Assembly: GCF_000425285.1 (NCBI RefSeq)
Contig: NZ_AUDD01000002.1
Location: forward strand, 143,296 to 207,295
Source: Acidipropionibacterium jensenii DSM 20535
Lineage (GTDB): Bacteria > Actinomycetota > Actinomycetes > Propionibacteriales > Propionibacteriaceae
Length of the DNA: 64,000 nucleotides
Direction of reading: 5' to 3'
Made by a program: the position numbers and the translations under genes
Notes under the pieces: model-generated
The model's database searches: none
Seen by the model: only the letters and a program-made list of their open reading frames with translations
What the model was told of the DNA's origin: nothing
Part shown: piece after piece, positions 1-8,147 of the stretch
How positions within the stretch are numbered: position 1 is the first letter of the stretch
Layout: every line of letters begins with the position of its first letter

Positions 1-57
1 CCGACAGGGACACAGCAGGGCCGGAACATGGCAAAACGCCTAGCCAAGAACTTCTGA
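1..57 (+). CDS. C-terminal end of an unidentified gene (partial)
   Basis: An open frame enters from the left edge and stops with TGA at 55-57, giving a basic tail ending KRLAKNF. It uses GCA, AAA and CTA codons, which are rare in the neighbouring genes. It points at the 3' end of tRNA-Thr, a usual place for integrative elements, so it could be the end of an element gene. Only 18 codons are visible and it may be a chance frame. Confidence 0.25.
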   Translation, partial: PTGTQQGRNMAKRLAKNF

Positions 58-73
58 CCAGGTGTTTCATCGG

Positions 74-146
74 AGCCGTCGACGGGAATCGAACCCGTGA
101 CCTACGCTTTACGAGAGCGTCGCTCTACCGACTGAGCTACGACGGC
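74..146 (-). tRNA. tRNA-Thr (anticodon CGT)
   Basis: The minus strand folds as a full cloverleaf. The acceptor GCCGTCG pairs with CGACGGC, the D stem is GCTC/GAGC, and the anticodon stem ACGCT/AGCGT encloses loop CTCGTAA with anticodon CGT. The T stem is ACGGG/CCCGT around TTCGATT. No CCA is encoded. It reads the ACG threonine codon. Confidence 0.96.
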
Positions 147-286
147 CTGCCCGCCGCTCGGCTCTGGGAGCGCTCGGCGGACCGCTGCGACTATACCGGT
201 CGCCGAGGCGCCTGCGGAAATCCTGTCACCCGGCCTGTCACCCGCCCCGTTTCCCGGCCTGACACCCGCTCTGTCGAGAACTGTCG

Positions 287-2020
287 GTGGGTCACGATAC
301 CGTCACTGTCGTGACCACTACTCCTGACTCTTCAGCCCCGGCCGACAACGCCGTCCACCCCCACACCGAGGTGGACCAGGTCGCCGAGCGGTACTACTCC
401 GCGGTCGTGGAGGCGAGCCCGCTGTTCGCCACCGAACTCGGTCTGGACGTCCGCCAGAACGAGTACGACGACCTCTCCCCCGCCGGTCTGGAGGCCCGCT
501 ACCGGCTCACCATGAACACCTTGGACGAGTTGGACCAGGCGATGCCCGGCGACGACGTCGACAAGGTCACGGTCGCGGCGATGCGCAACCGGCTCGGGTT
601 GCAGGCCGAGGTGCACGACAACGGCTTCGACCTGCTGTCGGTCAACGGCATCGAGACAGACCTGCACTCGATCCGCGCCGTCTACGACGCGATGCCGACC
701 GACACCCTCGAGCAGTGGGAGACGATCGCCCGGCGTCTGAGCGCCGTGCCGGCCGCGATCGACGGCTGGATGGCCTCCCAGCGCGCCACCGTGGAGGCCG
801 GCGTGCTGCCGGCCCGTCGGCAGGTCCTGCTGCTGGCCGACCAGGTCACCGGATGGACCGCCTCGGGCGGCTTCCTGGACCAGTACCTCGCCGGCGCCAC
901 CACCTCCTCCGGTCCTCTTCCGGAGGGGCTGCGCACCCGGCTGGCGGAGTCCCTGGAGGTCGCGCGGGGCGGCTTCGAGCGGGCCGTCGCGGAACTGAGC
1001 GGGCCCCTCCTCGCGGCCTCCACCGACGAGGACGCCGTCGGCGTCCAGCGTTACCGGCTGGCCTCCCGGGAGTTCCTCGGCTCGACCATCGATCTGGTCG
1101 AGACCTACCGCTGGGGCCAGGAGGAACTGGCCCGCATCGAGGAGCTGCAGCGCCAGACGGCGTCGCGGATCCGCCCGGGTGCCAGCGTCAGCGAGGCGAT
1201 CGCGATCCTCGACGCCGACCCGAAGTACCAGATCCAGGGCACCACCGCCCTGCGCGAGTGGATGCAGGCGCGCGCCGATGAGGCGATCGAGGCGCTGGAC
1301 GGCAGCCACTTCGACATCCCGGCCCCCGCTCGGCGGATCGAGGGGATGATCGCCCCCACCCACGACGGCGGGGTCTACTACACCTCCCCCTCCGAGGACT
1401 TCTCCCGTCCCGGCCGGATGTGGTGGGCGGTGCCCGAGGGGGTCGACTCGTTCACCACCTGGCGCGAGCTCACCACCGTCTACCACGAGGGGGTGCCCGG
1501 CCATCACCTTCAGATCTCCTCGGCGATCGCCCAGCACGACCGGCTCAACTCGTGGCGGCGCAATGACTGCTGGGTCTCGGGCCACGGCGAGGGGTGGGCG
1601 CTCTACGCGGAGTGGCTGATGGCCGACCTCGGGTTCATGGACGACCCGGGGCATTTCATGGGGCTGCTCGACGGGCAGTCGATGCGGGCCGCCCGGGTGG
1701 TCCTGGACATCGGCCTGCACTGCGGGTTCGACGCCCCCGCGGAGGTCGGCGGCGGAATTTGGAACTGGGACAAGGCCTGGGAGTTCTTCAACCGGCACGT
1801 CTCGATGGACGAGGGTTCGGCCCGTTTCGAGGTGAATCGTTACTTCGGCTGGCCCGGGCAGGCTCCGGCCTACAAGCTCGGCGAGCGCACCTGGCTGCAG
1901 CTGAGGGACGCCGCCCGCGCGGCCGATCCTCAGGGCTTCGACCTCAAGGACTTCCACACCCGGGCGCTGGCCCTGGGCGGGCTGCCCCTCGACGTGCTCC
2001 GGTCGGCGATGCTGCACTGA
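287..2020 (+). CDS. DUF885 family protein (putative zinc peptidase-like)
   Basis: A 577-residue protein of the DUF885 family, the usual family length. The diagnostic motif is YHEGVPGHHLQ around residues 400-410, resembling a metallopeptidase HE..GHH site, followed by a conserved region around GHGEGWALYAEWL. No signal peptide is visible, so it is probably cytoplasmic. The GTG at 287 is taken as start; a second GTG at 311 would remove eight residues and is equally possible because no strong ribosome binding site is seen. Members are often annotated as hydrolases or peptidases, but the substrate is not known to me. It converges on the small gene at 2082-2417. Confidence 0.85.
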   Translation: MGHDTVTVVTTTPDSSAPADNAVHPHTEVDQVAERYYSAVVEASPLFATELGLDVRQNEYDDLSPAGLEARYRLTMNTLDELDQAMPGDDVDKVTVAAMRNRLGLQAEVHDNGFDLLSVNGIETDLHSIRAVYDAMPTDTLEQWETIARRLSAVPAAIDGWMASQRATVEAGVLPARRQVLLLADQVTGWTASGGFLDQYLAGATTSSGPLPEGLRTRLAESLEVARGGFERAVAELSGPLLAASTDEDAVGVQRYRLASREFLGSTIDLVETYRWGQEELARIEELQRQTASRIRPGASVSEAIAILDADPKYQIQGTTALREWMQARADEAIEALDGSHFDIPAPARRIEGMIAPTHDGGVYYTSPSEDFSRPGRMWWAVPEGVDSFTTWRELTTVYHEGVPGHHLQISSAIAQHDRLNSWRRNDCWVSGHGEGWALYAEWLMADLGFMDDPGHFMGLLDGQSMRAARVVLDIGLHCGFDAPAEVGGGIWNWDKAWEFFNRHVSMDEGSARFEVNRYFGWPGQAPAYKLGERTWLQLRDAARAADPQGFDLKDFHTRALALGGLPLDVLRSAMLH

Positions 2021-2081
2021 CCGGCGCGACCAGACTGCTCGACCAGACCGGGCGACCCGACTGTGTGACAGCCGTGCCGGT

Positions 2082-2417
2082 TCACCTCTCTGGTTGCGGC
2101 GTCCTCAGGCACAGCGCACCGATGTAGCCGGTGTCGTGGCTCATCTCCTGACGGACGCTGACCTTCTCCTCGCCGTGCTGGCAGTCCCCGCTGGGCCGCA
2201 CCACGCTGGACACCAGCCGGGCGCCGGTGCGCTGACACGAGACCACCGGGACATTGCCGTTGTCGACCCGCGTCCCCACCATGACGCACTGGCCGTCGCG
2301 GCGCTCCAGGCCGGACCAGACATGGTTGCGCCAGGCGAGCTCCAGGACGAGGATCACCGCGACCAGGGCCAGCACCGCGGCGAGCCGAAGGCATCTGCCT
2401 CCCACGGTCCCCGGCAT
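2082..2417 (-). CDS. small membrane-anchored/secreted protein, unknown function
   Basis: A 111-residue protein with one hydrophobic segment (about residues 9-28) followed by an extracytoplasmic domain with four cysteines spaced along it. The ATG at 2417 is preceded by AAGGGA at good distance, which decides this start over a longer frame beginning at 2504. The TM segment and paired cysteines suggest an exported, possibly disulfide-bonded protein. I do not recognise a family. It lies 200 bp downstream of the secreted hydrolase gene on the same strand; that gap contains a 13-bp direct repeat (2575-2587 and 2594-2606). Confidence 0.6.
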   Translation of the reverse strand: MPGTVGGRCLRLAAVLALVAVILVLELAWRNHVWSGLERRDGQCVMVGTRVDNGNVPVVSCQRTGARLVSSVVRPSGDCQHGEEKVSVRQEMSHDTGYIGALCLRTPQPER

Positions 2418-2618
2418 CGCGGTCCCTTCTGCACGACCTCGCCCGCTGTGGCTGGAGTCGTCCCTGGTCGCCGGACCGGGGAGACCCGCCTCGGGCCTGA
2501 ACATCGACCACGGTAGCGACGAACCCCAAAACCGGACTCCCGGCCGCCCGGAAGGCGTTCAGGACGCCGCGCCGGCACCGCTCAACAAGTCCAGCACCGC
2601 TCAACAGGCGGGCCCCGT

Positions 2619-4388
2619 TCAGCAGGTGAGTCCGTTGCGCGGCACCACGCCGCCGTTGAGATACCCCGTGACGGAGTTGCGCAGGCAGCTGTTGCCCAGC
2701 GACCAGGCCGAGTGCCCCGCCCCGCGCCAGGACACCAGGACCGCCGAGGACATCTGCTGGGCCATCCACTGGGCCTGCTGGTAGGGGGTTGCCGGATCCC
2801 CGGTGACCCCGAGGACCACGATCGGTGCGGCTCCCCTCGCGGAGATCCTCAACTGGGTAGCGGGTTTCGCGGTCCAGTAGGTGCAGACCAGGCCGACGCC
2901 GAAGGGTCGGCCCAGCAGAGGCGCCCGCTTCTGGTCGATCTCCCACTGGGCCCGGGCTCCGGCCAGGCCGGGATCGGCCGAGTCCTTGCACAGGATCGCC
3001 GGGAACGCGTAGGCCGAGTTGTCCCACTTGCCGGTCTCGACGTCTCGCCCGTTGAGCGAATCGGCGGCGGCCAGCAGGTATTTCCCCTGGCCCCGTTCCA
3101 TCGCCCAGCCGAGGGCGCCGGCGAGGTACTTGTAGGAGTCGGCTCCCGAGTAGAGGTAGAAGGCGATCCCGGTGGCCGCCTGGTTCTGGGTGAGGGATCT
3201 GGACCCGACCGTCAGCGGCCGGGAGTCCAGCCCGGCCAGGAAGTTCTGGGTGCGCCTGACGACCTCATCGGCGGATCCTCCCAGGCCGCACTCCTTGTCG
3301 TTGCGGGCGCACCAGCCGGCGAATGCGTGGAAGGCCTTGTCGAATCCCATCACCTGGCTCACCGAGTCGTTGCTGGTGATGTTCACCGCCGAGTCGAGCA
3401 CCATCCGTCCCACCCGTCGCGGGTACATCTCGGCGTAGGTGGCGCCGATGAAGGTGCCGTAGGAGATGCCCAGGTAGTTGAGCTTCGGGTCCCCGACCCG
3501 GGTGCGCAGGTAGTCCAGGTCGCGGGCCGTGTCGATCGTCGAGATGTGGTCCAGCAGCGCGCCGGAGGCGCGCCGGCACTGCTGGGCGAAGGCCTTGTTG
3601 CCGGCGATCACCGCGGACCACTGGGCCGAGGAGTCCGGTGAGGAGTCCAGGTCGAAGAAAGCGTCGGTCTGGGCGGCGGTGCCGCAGGCCACCGGGGTGG
3701 ACTGTCCCGATCCGCGCGGATCCCAGGCGATGACGTCGTAGCCGGGGAAGGAGCCGGTCTCGAAGGAGGTGAGCATGTCCTGCCCGGAGACGCCGGGGCC
3801 GCCGGGGTTGATGAACATCGTGCCCTTGGCCGGCCGGTTCCCGGAGCGCTCGGTGGCCTGCTTGCGCTTCATCGTCAGGGTGATCGCCTGGCCGTCGGGG
3901 GAGTCCCAGTCCAGTGGCACCAGGACGGTGCCGCACTGGAAGGAGCCGCACGCGGTCCAGCTGATCTGCTGGTCGAGGTAGCGGCTCATCCCCGCACCCG
4001 CCGGGGCCGAGGAGAACCCCTTCGGCGTGGCGGAACCACTGCCCGACTGGCGGTCCGGGGAGGTGTAGCCGGTGAAGACGTCATGAGCGGCGGGATTGAA
4101 GGAGGCCACCGGCGGGTCGGCCACCGCACTGGCCGTCGCGCGCTTCCAGGACAGCTTGGGCAGGGAGTCCTCAGTGCCGGCAGAACCCGATCCGGAGCCC
4201 GACCCCGCAGCACCAGACCCGGAGGCAGACTGCGTCGGCTGCGAGGCGAGTCCGGAGGATGACCCCTCCCCGACCTGGCATCCCGACAGCAGGACGACGG
4301 CGGCGGTGAGACCGGTGCACAGCCCGGCCACTCGACGTCTCACACCTGGACGCCTCACACTTGGACGACTCATGATCTGTCCGGTCAT
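2619..4388 (-). CDS. secreted alpha/beta-hydrolase lipoprotein, TAP family
   Basis: A 589-residue exported hydrolase resembling actinobacterial tripeptidyl aminopeptidases. It has an N-terminal signal with lipobox LLSGC (Cys about 32), then a Ser/Gly-rich linker. The alpha/beta-hydrolase core carries the oxyanion NPGGPG motif, nucleophile elbow GISYGT and a C-terminal TAP-like domain with GAGHSAW supplying the histidine. The ATG at 4388 overlaps the stop of the upstream PSP1 gene as ATGA, so the two are probably translationally coupled; a second in-frame ATG lies at 4373. Expected role is removal of short peptides from N-termini outside the membrane; the substrate is not shown. Confidence 0.85.
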   Translation of the reverse strand: MTGQIMSRPSVRRPGVRRRVAGLCTGLTAAVVLLSGCQVGEGSSSGLASQPTQSASGSGAAGSGSGSGSAGTEDSLPKLSWKRATASAVADPPVASFNPAAHDVFTGYTSPDRQSGSGSATPKGFSSAPAGAGMSRYLDQQISWTACGSFQCGTVLVPLDWDSPDGQAITLTMKRKQATERSGNRPAKGTMFINPGGPGVSGQDMLTSFETGSFPGYDVIAWDPRGSGQSTPVACGTAAQTDAFFDLDSSPDSSAQWSAVIAGNKAFAQQCRRASGALLDHISTIDTARDLDYLRTRVGDPKLNYLGISYGTFIGATYAEMYPRRVGRMVLDSAVNITSNDSVSQVMGFDKAFHAFAGWCARNDKECGLGGSADEVVRRTQNFLAGLDSRPLTVGSRSLTQNQAATGIAFYLYSGADSYKYLAGALGWAMERGQGKYLLAAADSLNGRDVETGKWDNSAYAFPAILCKDSADPGLAGARAQWEIDQKRAPLLGRPFGVGLVCTYWTAKPATQLRISARGAAPIVVLGVTGDPATPYQQAQWMAQQMSSAVLVSWRGAGHSAWSLGNSCLRNSVTGYLNGGVVPRNGLTC

Positions 4389-5215
4389 GACCGATCCTCC
4401 CGGCTGCGCCGGCGCACCGCGGTGGTGCACACCGAGGCCAGCGGGCAGCTCACCGTCCGGCCCTCCACCGCGACCTGGACGGACTGGGAGGGGGCGTCGT
4501 GACCGACCACCCGGCCGGTTCCCGACGGGGTCTCGACGGTCTGGCCCACAGCAGGGGCGACGGCGTTGAAGTCGGTGTAGTAGGGGTGCTCGTAGCGCAG
4601 GCAGCACATCAGCTTGCCGCAGGCCCCGGTCACCGCCAGCGGGTTCGAGGAGAACCCCTGCTCGGCCGCCAGTCTCATCCCGATCGCCTCGGGTTCGTCC
4701 AGGAAGGTGGTGCAGCACAGGTCGCGCCCGCAGACCCCCACCCCTCCGGTGATCCGGGCCGGGTTGCGGCCGGTGACCTGACGCATGTCGACCCGGCACC
4801 GCAACCGGCCGGCGAGGTCGGGGACCAGGGCGCGGAAATCCACCCGGTGGGCACTGCGGTAGTAGATCGCCACCACCCGGGAGCCGGGTTCCGGCTCGAC
4901 GATGTCGACGGCCAGCAGGTCCATCTCCAAGTGGTGCTCGGCCACCACCTCGCGCACCACCTCGAGGTCCTGCTCGCGCTGGACCCGGTTCTCCGCGGCC
5001 CGGCGCACCTGCTTGTGGTCGGCCAGCCCGGCGCACCGGGGAGCGACCGGGTCGACGTCGCGGACCTCCTCCGGTCCCCACACGCAGCGCGCCACCTCGT
5101 CGCCGTCGGGGGTTGGGTAGAGCACCCAGTCGCCGACCGTGACCTTGAGGGTTCCGACGTCGAGGTAGTGCAGCCTGCCGTTCTCCTGGAAGGCGACAGC
5201 GATGACCTGGGACAT
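4385..5215 (-). CDS. PSP1 domain protein (YaaT/RicT-like)
   Basis: A 276-residue protein of the PSP1 family, related to Bacillus YaaT/RicT. The C-terminal half has the family's cysteine-rich signature CGRDLCC followed by GACGKLMCCLRYEH, which in the Bacillus complex is linked to iron-sulfur binding. The Bacillus partners RicA and RicF are not seen here, so the role in this organism is open. Actinobacterial copies commonly sit close to the polymerase III delta-prime gene, as here. The gene has its own -10 box 6 nt upstream of the ATG, implying a leaderless transcript, and its stop overlaps the next start. Confidence 0.85.
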   Translation of the reverse strand: MSQVIAVAFQENGRLHYLDVGTLKVTVGDWVLYPTPDGDEVARCVWGPEEVRDVDPVAPRCAGLADHKQVRRAAENRVQREQDLEVVREVVAEHHLEMDLLAVDIVEPEPGSRVVAIYYRSAHRVDFRALVPDLAGRLRCRVDMRQVTGRNPARITGGVGVCGRDLCCTTFLDEPEAIGMRLAAEQGFSSNPLAVTGACGKLMCCLRYEHPYYTDFNAVAPAVGQTVETPSGTGRVVGHDAPSQSVQVAVEGRTVSCPLASVCTTAVRRRSREDRS

Positions 5216-5221
5216 GGGGCG

Positions 5222-5227
5222 AGCCTA
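5222..5227 (-). promoter_or_regulatory. -10 box TAGGCT of the PSP1 gene
   Basis: On the minus strand TAGGCT is followed by 6 nt and then the ATG at 5215, so transcription would start at or next to the start codon. No Shine-Dalgarno sequence is present. Confidence 0.55.
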
Positions 5228-5246
5228 GAGCATCACCCCATGTGGT

Positions 5247-6056
5247 TCAGCGATTGGCCTTCTTGAGGGCGCGACGCCGACGCGGGCCGGCGTCGATCCC
5301 GAATCCACCGCTGCCGACGCAGAACAGCAGGAAGCCGCAGGCGGCCAACAGCAGGGCGGGCTCGCCGTCGATCCCGGAGGTGGCGAAGATGTTGAGGCCG
5401 TCCCAGTGGACGAAGACCAGGGCGAGCACCCCGATGGCCATCGCGCCCAGACCCGCGATCCGGGTCCACAGGCCCAGCAGGATCGCCAGCGCGGCCAGGC
5501 ACTCGCCGATGCCCAGCACCCAGACCAGCTGGGTGGTGTACGGGAATCCGATCCGCTCGATCATCGCGTAGGTCTCGGGACGCTGGGTGAGGTGCTGGAA
5601 GCCGTGCACACCCAGGACCCCCGCGACCACCACGCGGAAGACGAACAGACCCAGGGAGGCGAAGGCGCGATCGGTGACCGGCCTGGGCACGTCGACGGGG
5701 GCCGGCTCCGGCTCGGCGGGGGGCGGGGTCACGGTGCCCAGGGCACGCTCCCGGGCGGCCCGCTCGAGGGCGGCGCGCTCCCGGGCCCTGCGCTCGGCGT
5801 CCTGACGGCGTCGCTCCTCGGCCTCACGGCGTTCCAGGTCCTCATCGGCGGCCAGCGGCTGATCGGAGATCACCCTGGTGCGCTCGGCGGAATCGTCGCC
5901 GGAATCCTCGGCGGAGTCGGGGACGAGGGGACCCTTCTGCCCGGTGCCGAGCACCTGCGTCTCGGTCACGTCCTCCGACGAGATGACGCGCGTGGTCTCG
6001 TTGTCAGCGTCGTCGGGGACGCTGCTCCCGGTCGTCCTCTTGACAGCCTTGCTCAC
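5247..6056 (-). CDS. DoxX family membrane protein with long charged N-terminus
   Basis: A 269-residue protein. The first about 135 residues are charged and low in complexity (Glu/Arg/Ala-rich stretch that may form a coiled coil). The C-terminal half is a DoxX-type four-helix membrane domain beginning near FVFRVVVAGVLGVHGFQHL. DoxX proteins are linked to redox or thiol homeostasis in some actinobacteria, but the role here is not known. The start is GTG at 6056, preceded by GAGGAG. It sits 31 bp upstream of the PSP1 gene on the same strand. Confidence 0.8.
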   Translation of the reverse strand: MSKAVKRTTGSSVPDDADNETTRVISSEDVTETQVLGTGQKGPLVPDSAEDSGDDSAERTRVISDQPLAADEDLERREAEERRRQDAERRARERAALERAARERALGTVTPPPAEPEPAPVDVPRPVTDRAFASLGLFVFRVVVAGVLGVHGFQHLTQRPETYAMIERIGFPYTTQLVWVLGIGECLAALAILLGLWTRIAGLGAMAIGVLALVFVHWDGLNIFATSGIDGEPALLLAACGFLLFCVGSGGFGIDAGPRRRRALKKANR

Positions 6057-6176
6057 GTCAGCTCCTCATGGCTCGAATCGGCCGTGTCCTGGTGATACGG
6101 CACGGCACGGTCTCACTGTCTCATTGTCACCGGCCACGGTAGTGGACCAACACGCCCGCCCGCTCCCTCGCCCGGC

Positions 6177-6296
6177 GTCAGCCCTCCAGTGCAGCACGGC
6201 GTCAGCCCTCCGGTGCAGCACCGCGTCAGCCCTCCGGTGCAGCACAGCGTCAGCCCTCCGGTGCAGCACAGCGTCGGCCCTCGAGTTCAGCACGGC
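6177..6296. repeat. 24-bp tandem repeat, five copies
   Basis: Five head-to-tail copies of a 24-bp unit containing GTCAGCCCTCCGGTGCAG start at 6177, 6201, 6225, 6249 and 6273. A partial sixth starts at 6297 and runs into the holB stop codon. Copies differ at a few positions. The array fills most of the gap between holB and the DoxX gene, and no convincing gene covers it. Confidence 0.9.
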
Positions 6297-6297
6297 G

Positions 6298-7497
6298 TCA
6301 GCCGGCGGGGGCGACCATGCTGGTGAGCAGGGCCTCCATCGCCAGCAGCGGGGCGACATTGGTCTCCAGAGCGGTCCGCGCCTCCAGGATCGCGTCGATC
6401 CGTCGGATCGTGTCATCGGGGGTCGACGAGCTCGCCACCTGGTGGAGCTGCCCGGTGATCGCCGAGTTGACCAGTCTGGTGCCGGTCAGCCGGTCCTCCT
6501 CGCCGCGGCGCACCGCCCCGGTCTGCAGGGCCAGGACGTCGCGGTGGAAGGTGGTGAGTTCGGTGAGCACCCGGTCCAGGGCGTCGCGCTGCATCCTCTT
6601 GACGCGCAGCTTCTGCTCGTCCTCCAGATCCTTGAGGGCCGCCGCGGCATGCCTGGGCCGGGCCCCGTGAGTGCCGAAGCCCAGCGCCCTCTCCAGCTCG
6701 GTGCGCTCCCGGGTGTCCTGCTCGGCGGTCGCGGCAGCCGCCTCCTCGCCGGCCTGGGTGACGAGCTCCTGGGCGGCCCGAAGGCAGTCGCCCAGACCGC
6801 GCAACCGGGTGGGCAGGGCCAGAATCTCGTCGCGACGTCGGCGGGCATTCTCGTCGAGGCCCAGACGCCGCGCCCTCCCGATGTGGCCCTGGGCGGCCCG
6901 GGCCACGGTGGCGGCCAGCTCCGGGGGCACCTTGTCGCGGGAGACCAGCAGCTGGGCGACGGCCTCGTCGCGGGGGGTCGCCAGGTGGAGCTGCCGGCAG
7001 CGCGAACGGATCGTGATGATGACGTCGTCGGGGGTCGGGGCGCACAGCATCCAGACGGTCAGCGGCGCCGGCTCCTCGATGGCCTTGAGCAGGGCGTCGG
7101 CGCCCCTCTCGGTGATCCGGTCGGCGTCCTCGACGACCACCACCTGGTAGCGGCCGGTCGAGGGGCTCATGGCCGCCCGGCGGACCAGGTCGCGCACCTC
7201 GTCGACCCCGATCGACAGGGTCTCGGTGCGCACCAGGGAGACATCGGGATGGGCTCCCGACAGCGCGGTGCGGCAGGCATTGCAGTGCCCGCAGCCGTTC
7301 TCGGGGCACTCCAGGGCGGCGGCGAAGGCGCGGGCGGCGTTCGACCGTCCCGAACCGGGAGGGCCGGTGAGCAGCCAGGCGTGACTCATCGCGTGTCCGC
7401 CCTGCTCGACGGCGCGGCGCAAGGTTGCCACCGCCGACTCCTGGCCGACCAGGTCGGACCACACCCCGGTCATCGCCTCCCCACTCGTCGTGCTCAT
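6298..7497 (-). CDS. holB: DNA polymerase III delta' subunit
   Basis: A 399-residue clamp-loader subunit acting with gamma/tau and delta to load the sliding clamp. It has a P-loop-like GPPGSGRSNAARAF near residue 44 and a zinc-binding cluster CPENGCGHCNACR near residue 65. Sensor and SRC-like features appear further on (VVEDADRITERGADALLKAIEEP). GSGRS replaces the usual GSGKT lysine, as expected for a delta-prime subunit with little or no ATPase activity. The ATG at 7497 overlaps the tmk stop as ATGA. The C-terminus runs into the first half-copy of the 24-bp tandem repeats. Confidence 0.93.
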   Translation of the reverse strand: MSTTSGEAMTGVWSDLVGQESAVATLRRAVEQGGHAMSHAWLLTGPPGSGRSNAARAFAAALECPENGCGHCNACRTALSGAHPDVSLVRTETLSIGVDEVRDLVRRAAMSPSTGRYQVVVVEDADRITERGADALLKAIEEPAPLTVWMLCAPTPDDVIITIRSRCRQLHLATPRDEAVAQLLVSRDKVPPELAATVARAAQGHIGRARRLGLDENARRRRDEILALPTRLRGLGDCLRAAQELVTQAGEEAAAATAEQDTRERTELERALGFGTHGARPRHAAAALKDLEDEQKLRVKRMQRDALDRVLTELTTFHRDVLALQTGAVRRGEEDRLTGTRLVNSAITGQLHQVASSSTPDDTIRRIDAILEARTALETNVAPLLAMEALLTSMVAPAG

Positions 7498-8147
7498 GGG
7501 GCCACGATGCCATCGAGGTCCGACAGTTCCTCCGAGATGCCCAGCAGCGGTGCGAGCCGGTGCCGGATCGCCGCGGCGATCGACTCGCGGGAGTCGCGGG
7601 CCGCCAGCACCAGGTAGTGCTCGGGATCGGTGCCGGCGAGCCTCAGGAACTCGGCGCGGACGCGTCGGTGGAAGTCGAGGCTCTCGGCCTCCAGCCGGTC
7701 CTTGTCGACGATCTTGGCGGTCGTCTCGGCGGGGTCGGCGTCCAGCAGGATGGTGAGATCGGGGCGCAGCCCGTCGGTCGCCCAGCGGGCCAGCGAGGCG
7801 ATCTCACCAGCCTCCAGCACCCTTCCGGCGCCCTGGTAGGCCAGCGTGGAGTCGACATACCGGTCGCAGATCACCATCTGGCCGCGGGACAGCGCCGGGC
7901 GCACCACCTCGTCCAGGTGCTGGGCCCGGTCGGCGTTGTAGAGCAGCGCCTCGGCCTTGGGACTGATCGCCCCGGAGGCCGGGTCGAGGAGCAGGCTGCG
8001 GATCCTGGCGCCGACCGCGGTGTCCCCCGGCTCGCGGGTGAGCAGATGGCTGACGCCGGCGCGGTCCAGCCAGCGGTCCAGACAGCGGGCCTGGGTGGTC
8101 TTGCCCACCGAGTCGCCGCCCTCCAGGACCACGAAGAGGCCGGTCAC
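7494..8147 (-). CDS. tmk: thymidylate kinase
   Basis: A 217-residue dTMP kinase converting dTMP to dTDP in DNA precursor synthesis. The P-loop is EGGDSVGKTT near the N-terminus, followed by TREPGDT (dTMP-site loop) and CDRYVDSTLAYQG, the conserved DR(Y/F) motif. Length is normal. The GTG at 8147 overlaps the stop of the CYTH/CHAD-like gene as GTGA, and the tmk stop overlaps the holB ATG, giving a coupled chain of three genes. Asp replaces Gly at the second P-loop position compared with many homologues, which is within family variation. Confidence 0.94.
   Translation of the reverse strand: MTGLFVVLEGGDSVGKTTQARCLDRWLDRAGVSHLLTREPGDTAVGARIRSLLLDPASGAISPKAEALLYNADRAQHLDEVVRPALSRGQMVICDRYVDSTLAYQGAGRVLEAGEIASLARWATDGLRPDLTILLDADPAETTAKIVDKDRLEAESLDFHRRVRAEFLRLAGTDPEHYLVLAARDSRESIAAAIRHRLAPLLGISEELSDLDGIVAP

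Noticed and set aside
6066..6416. An open frame with RRADAVLH peptide repeats over the 24-bp array
   Set aside because: It is created by the tandem repeat being a multiple of three. There is no ribosome binding site, and it overlaps the real holB end.
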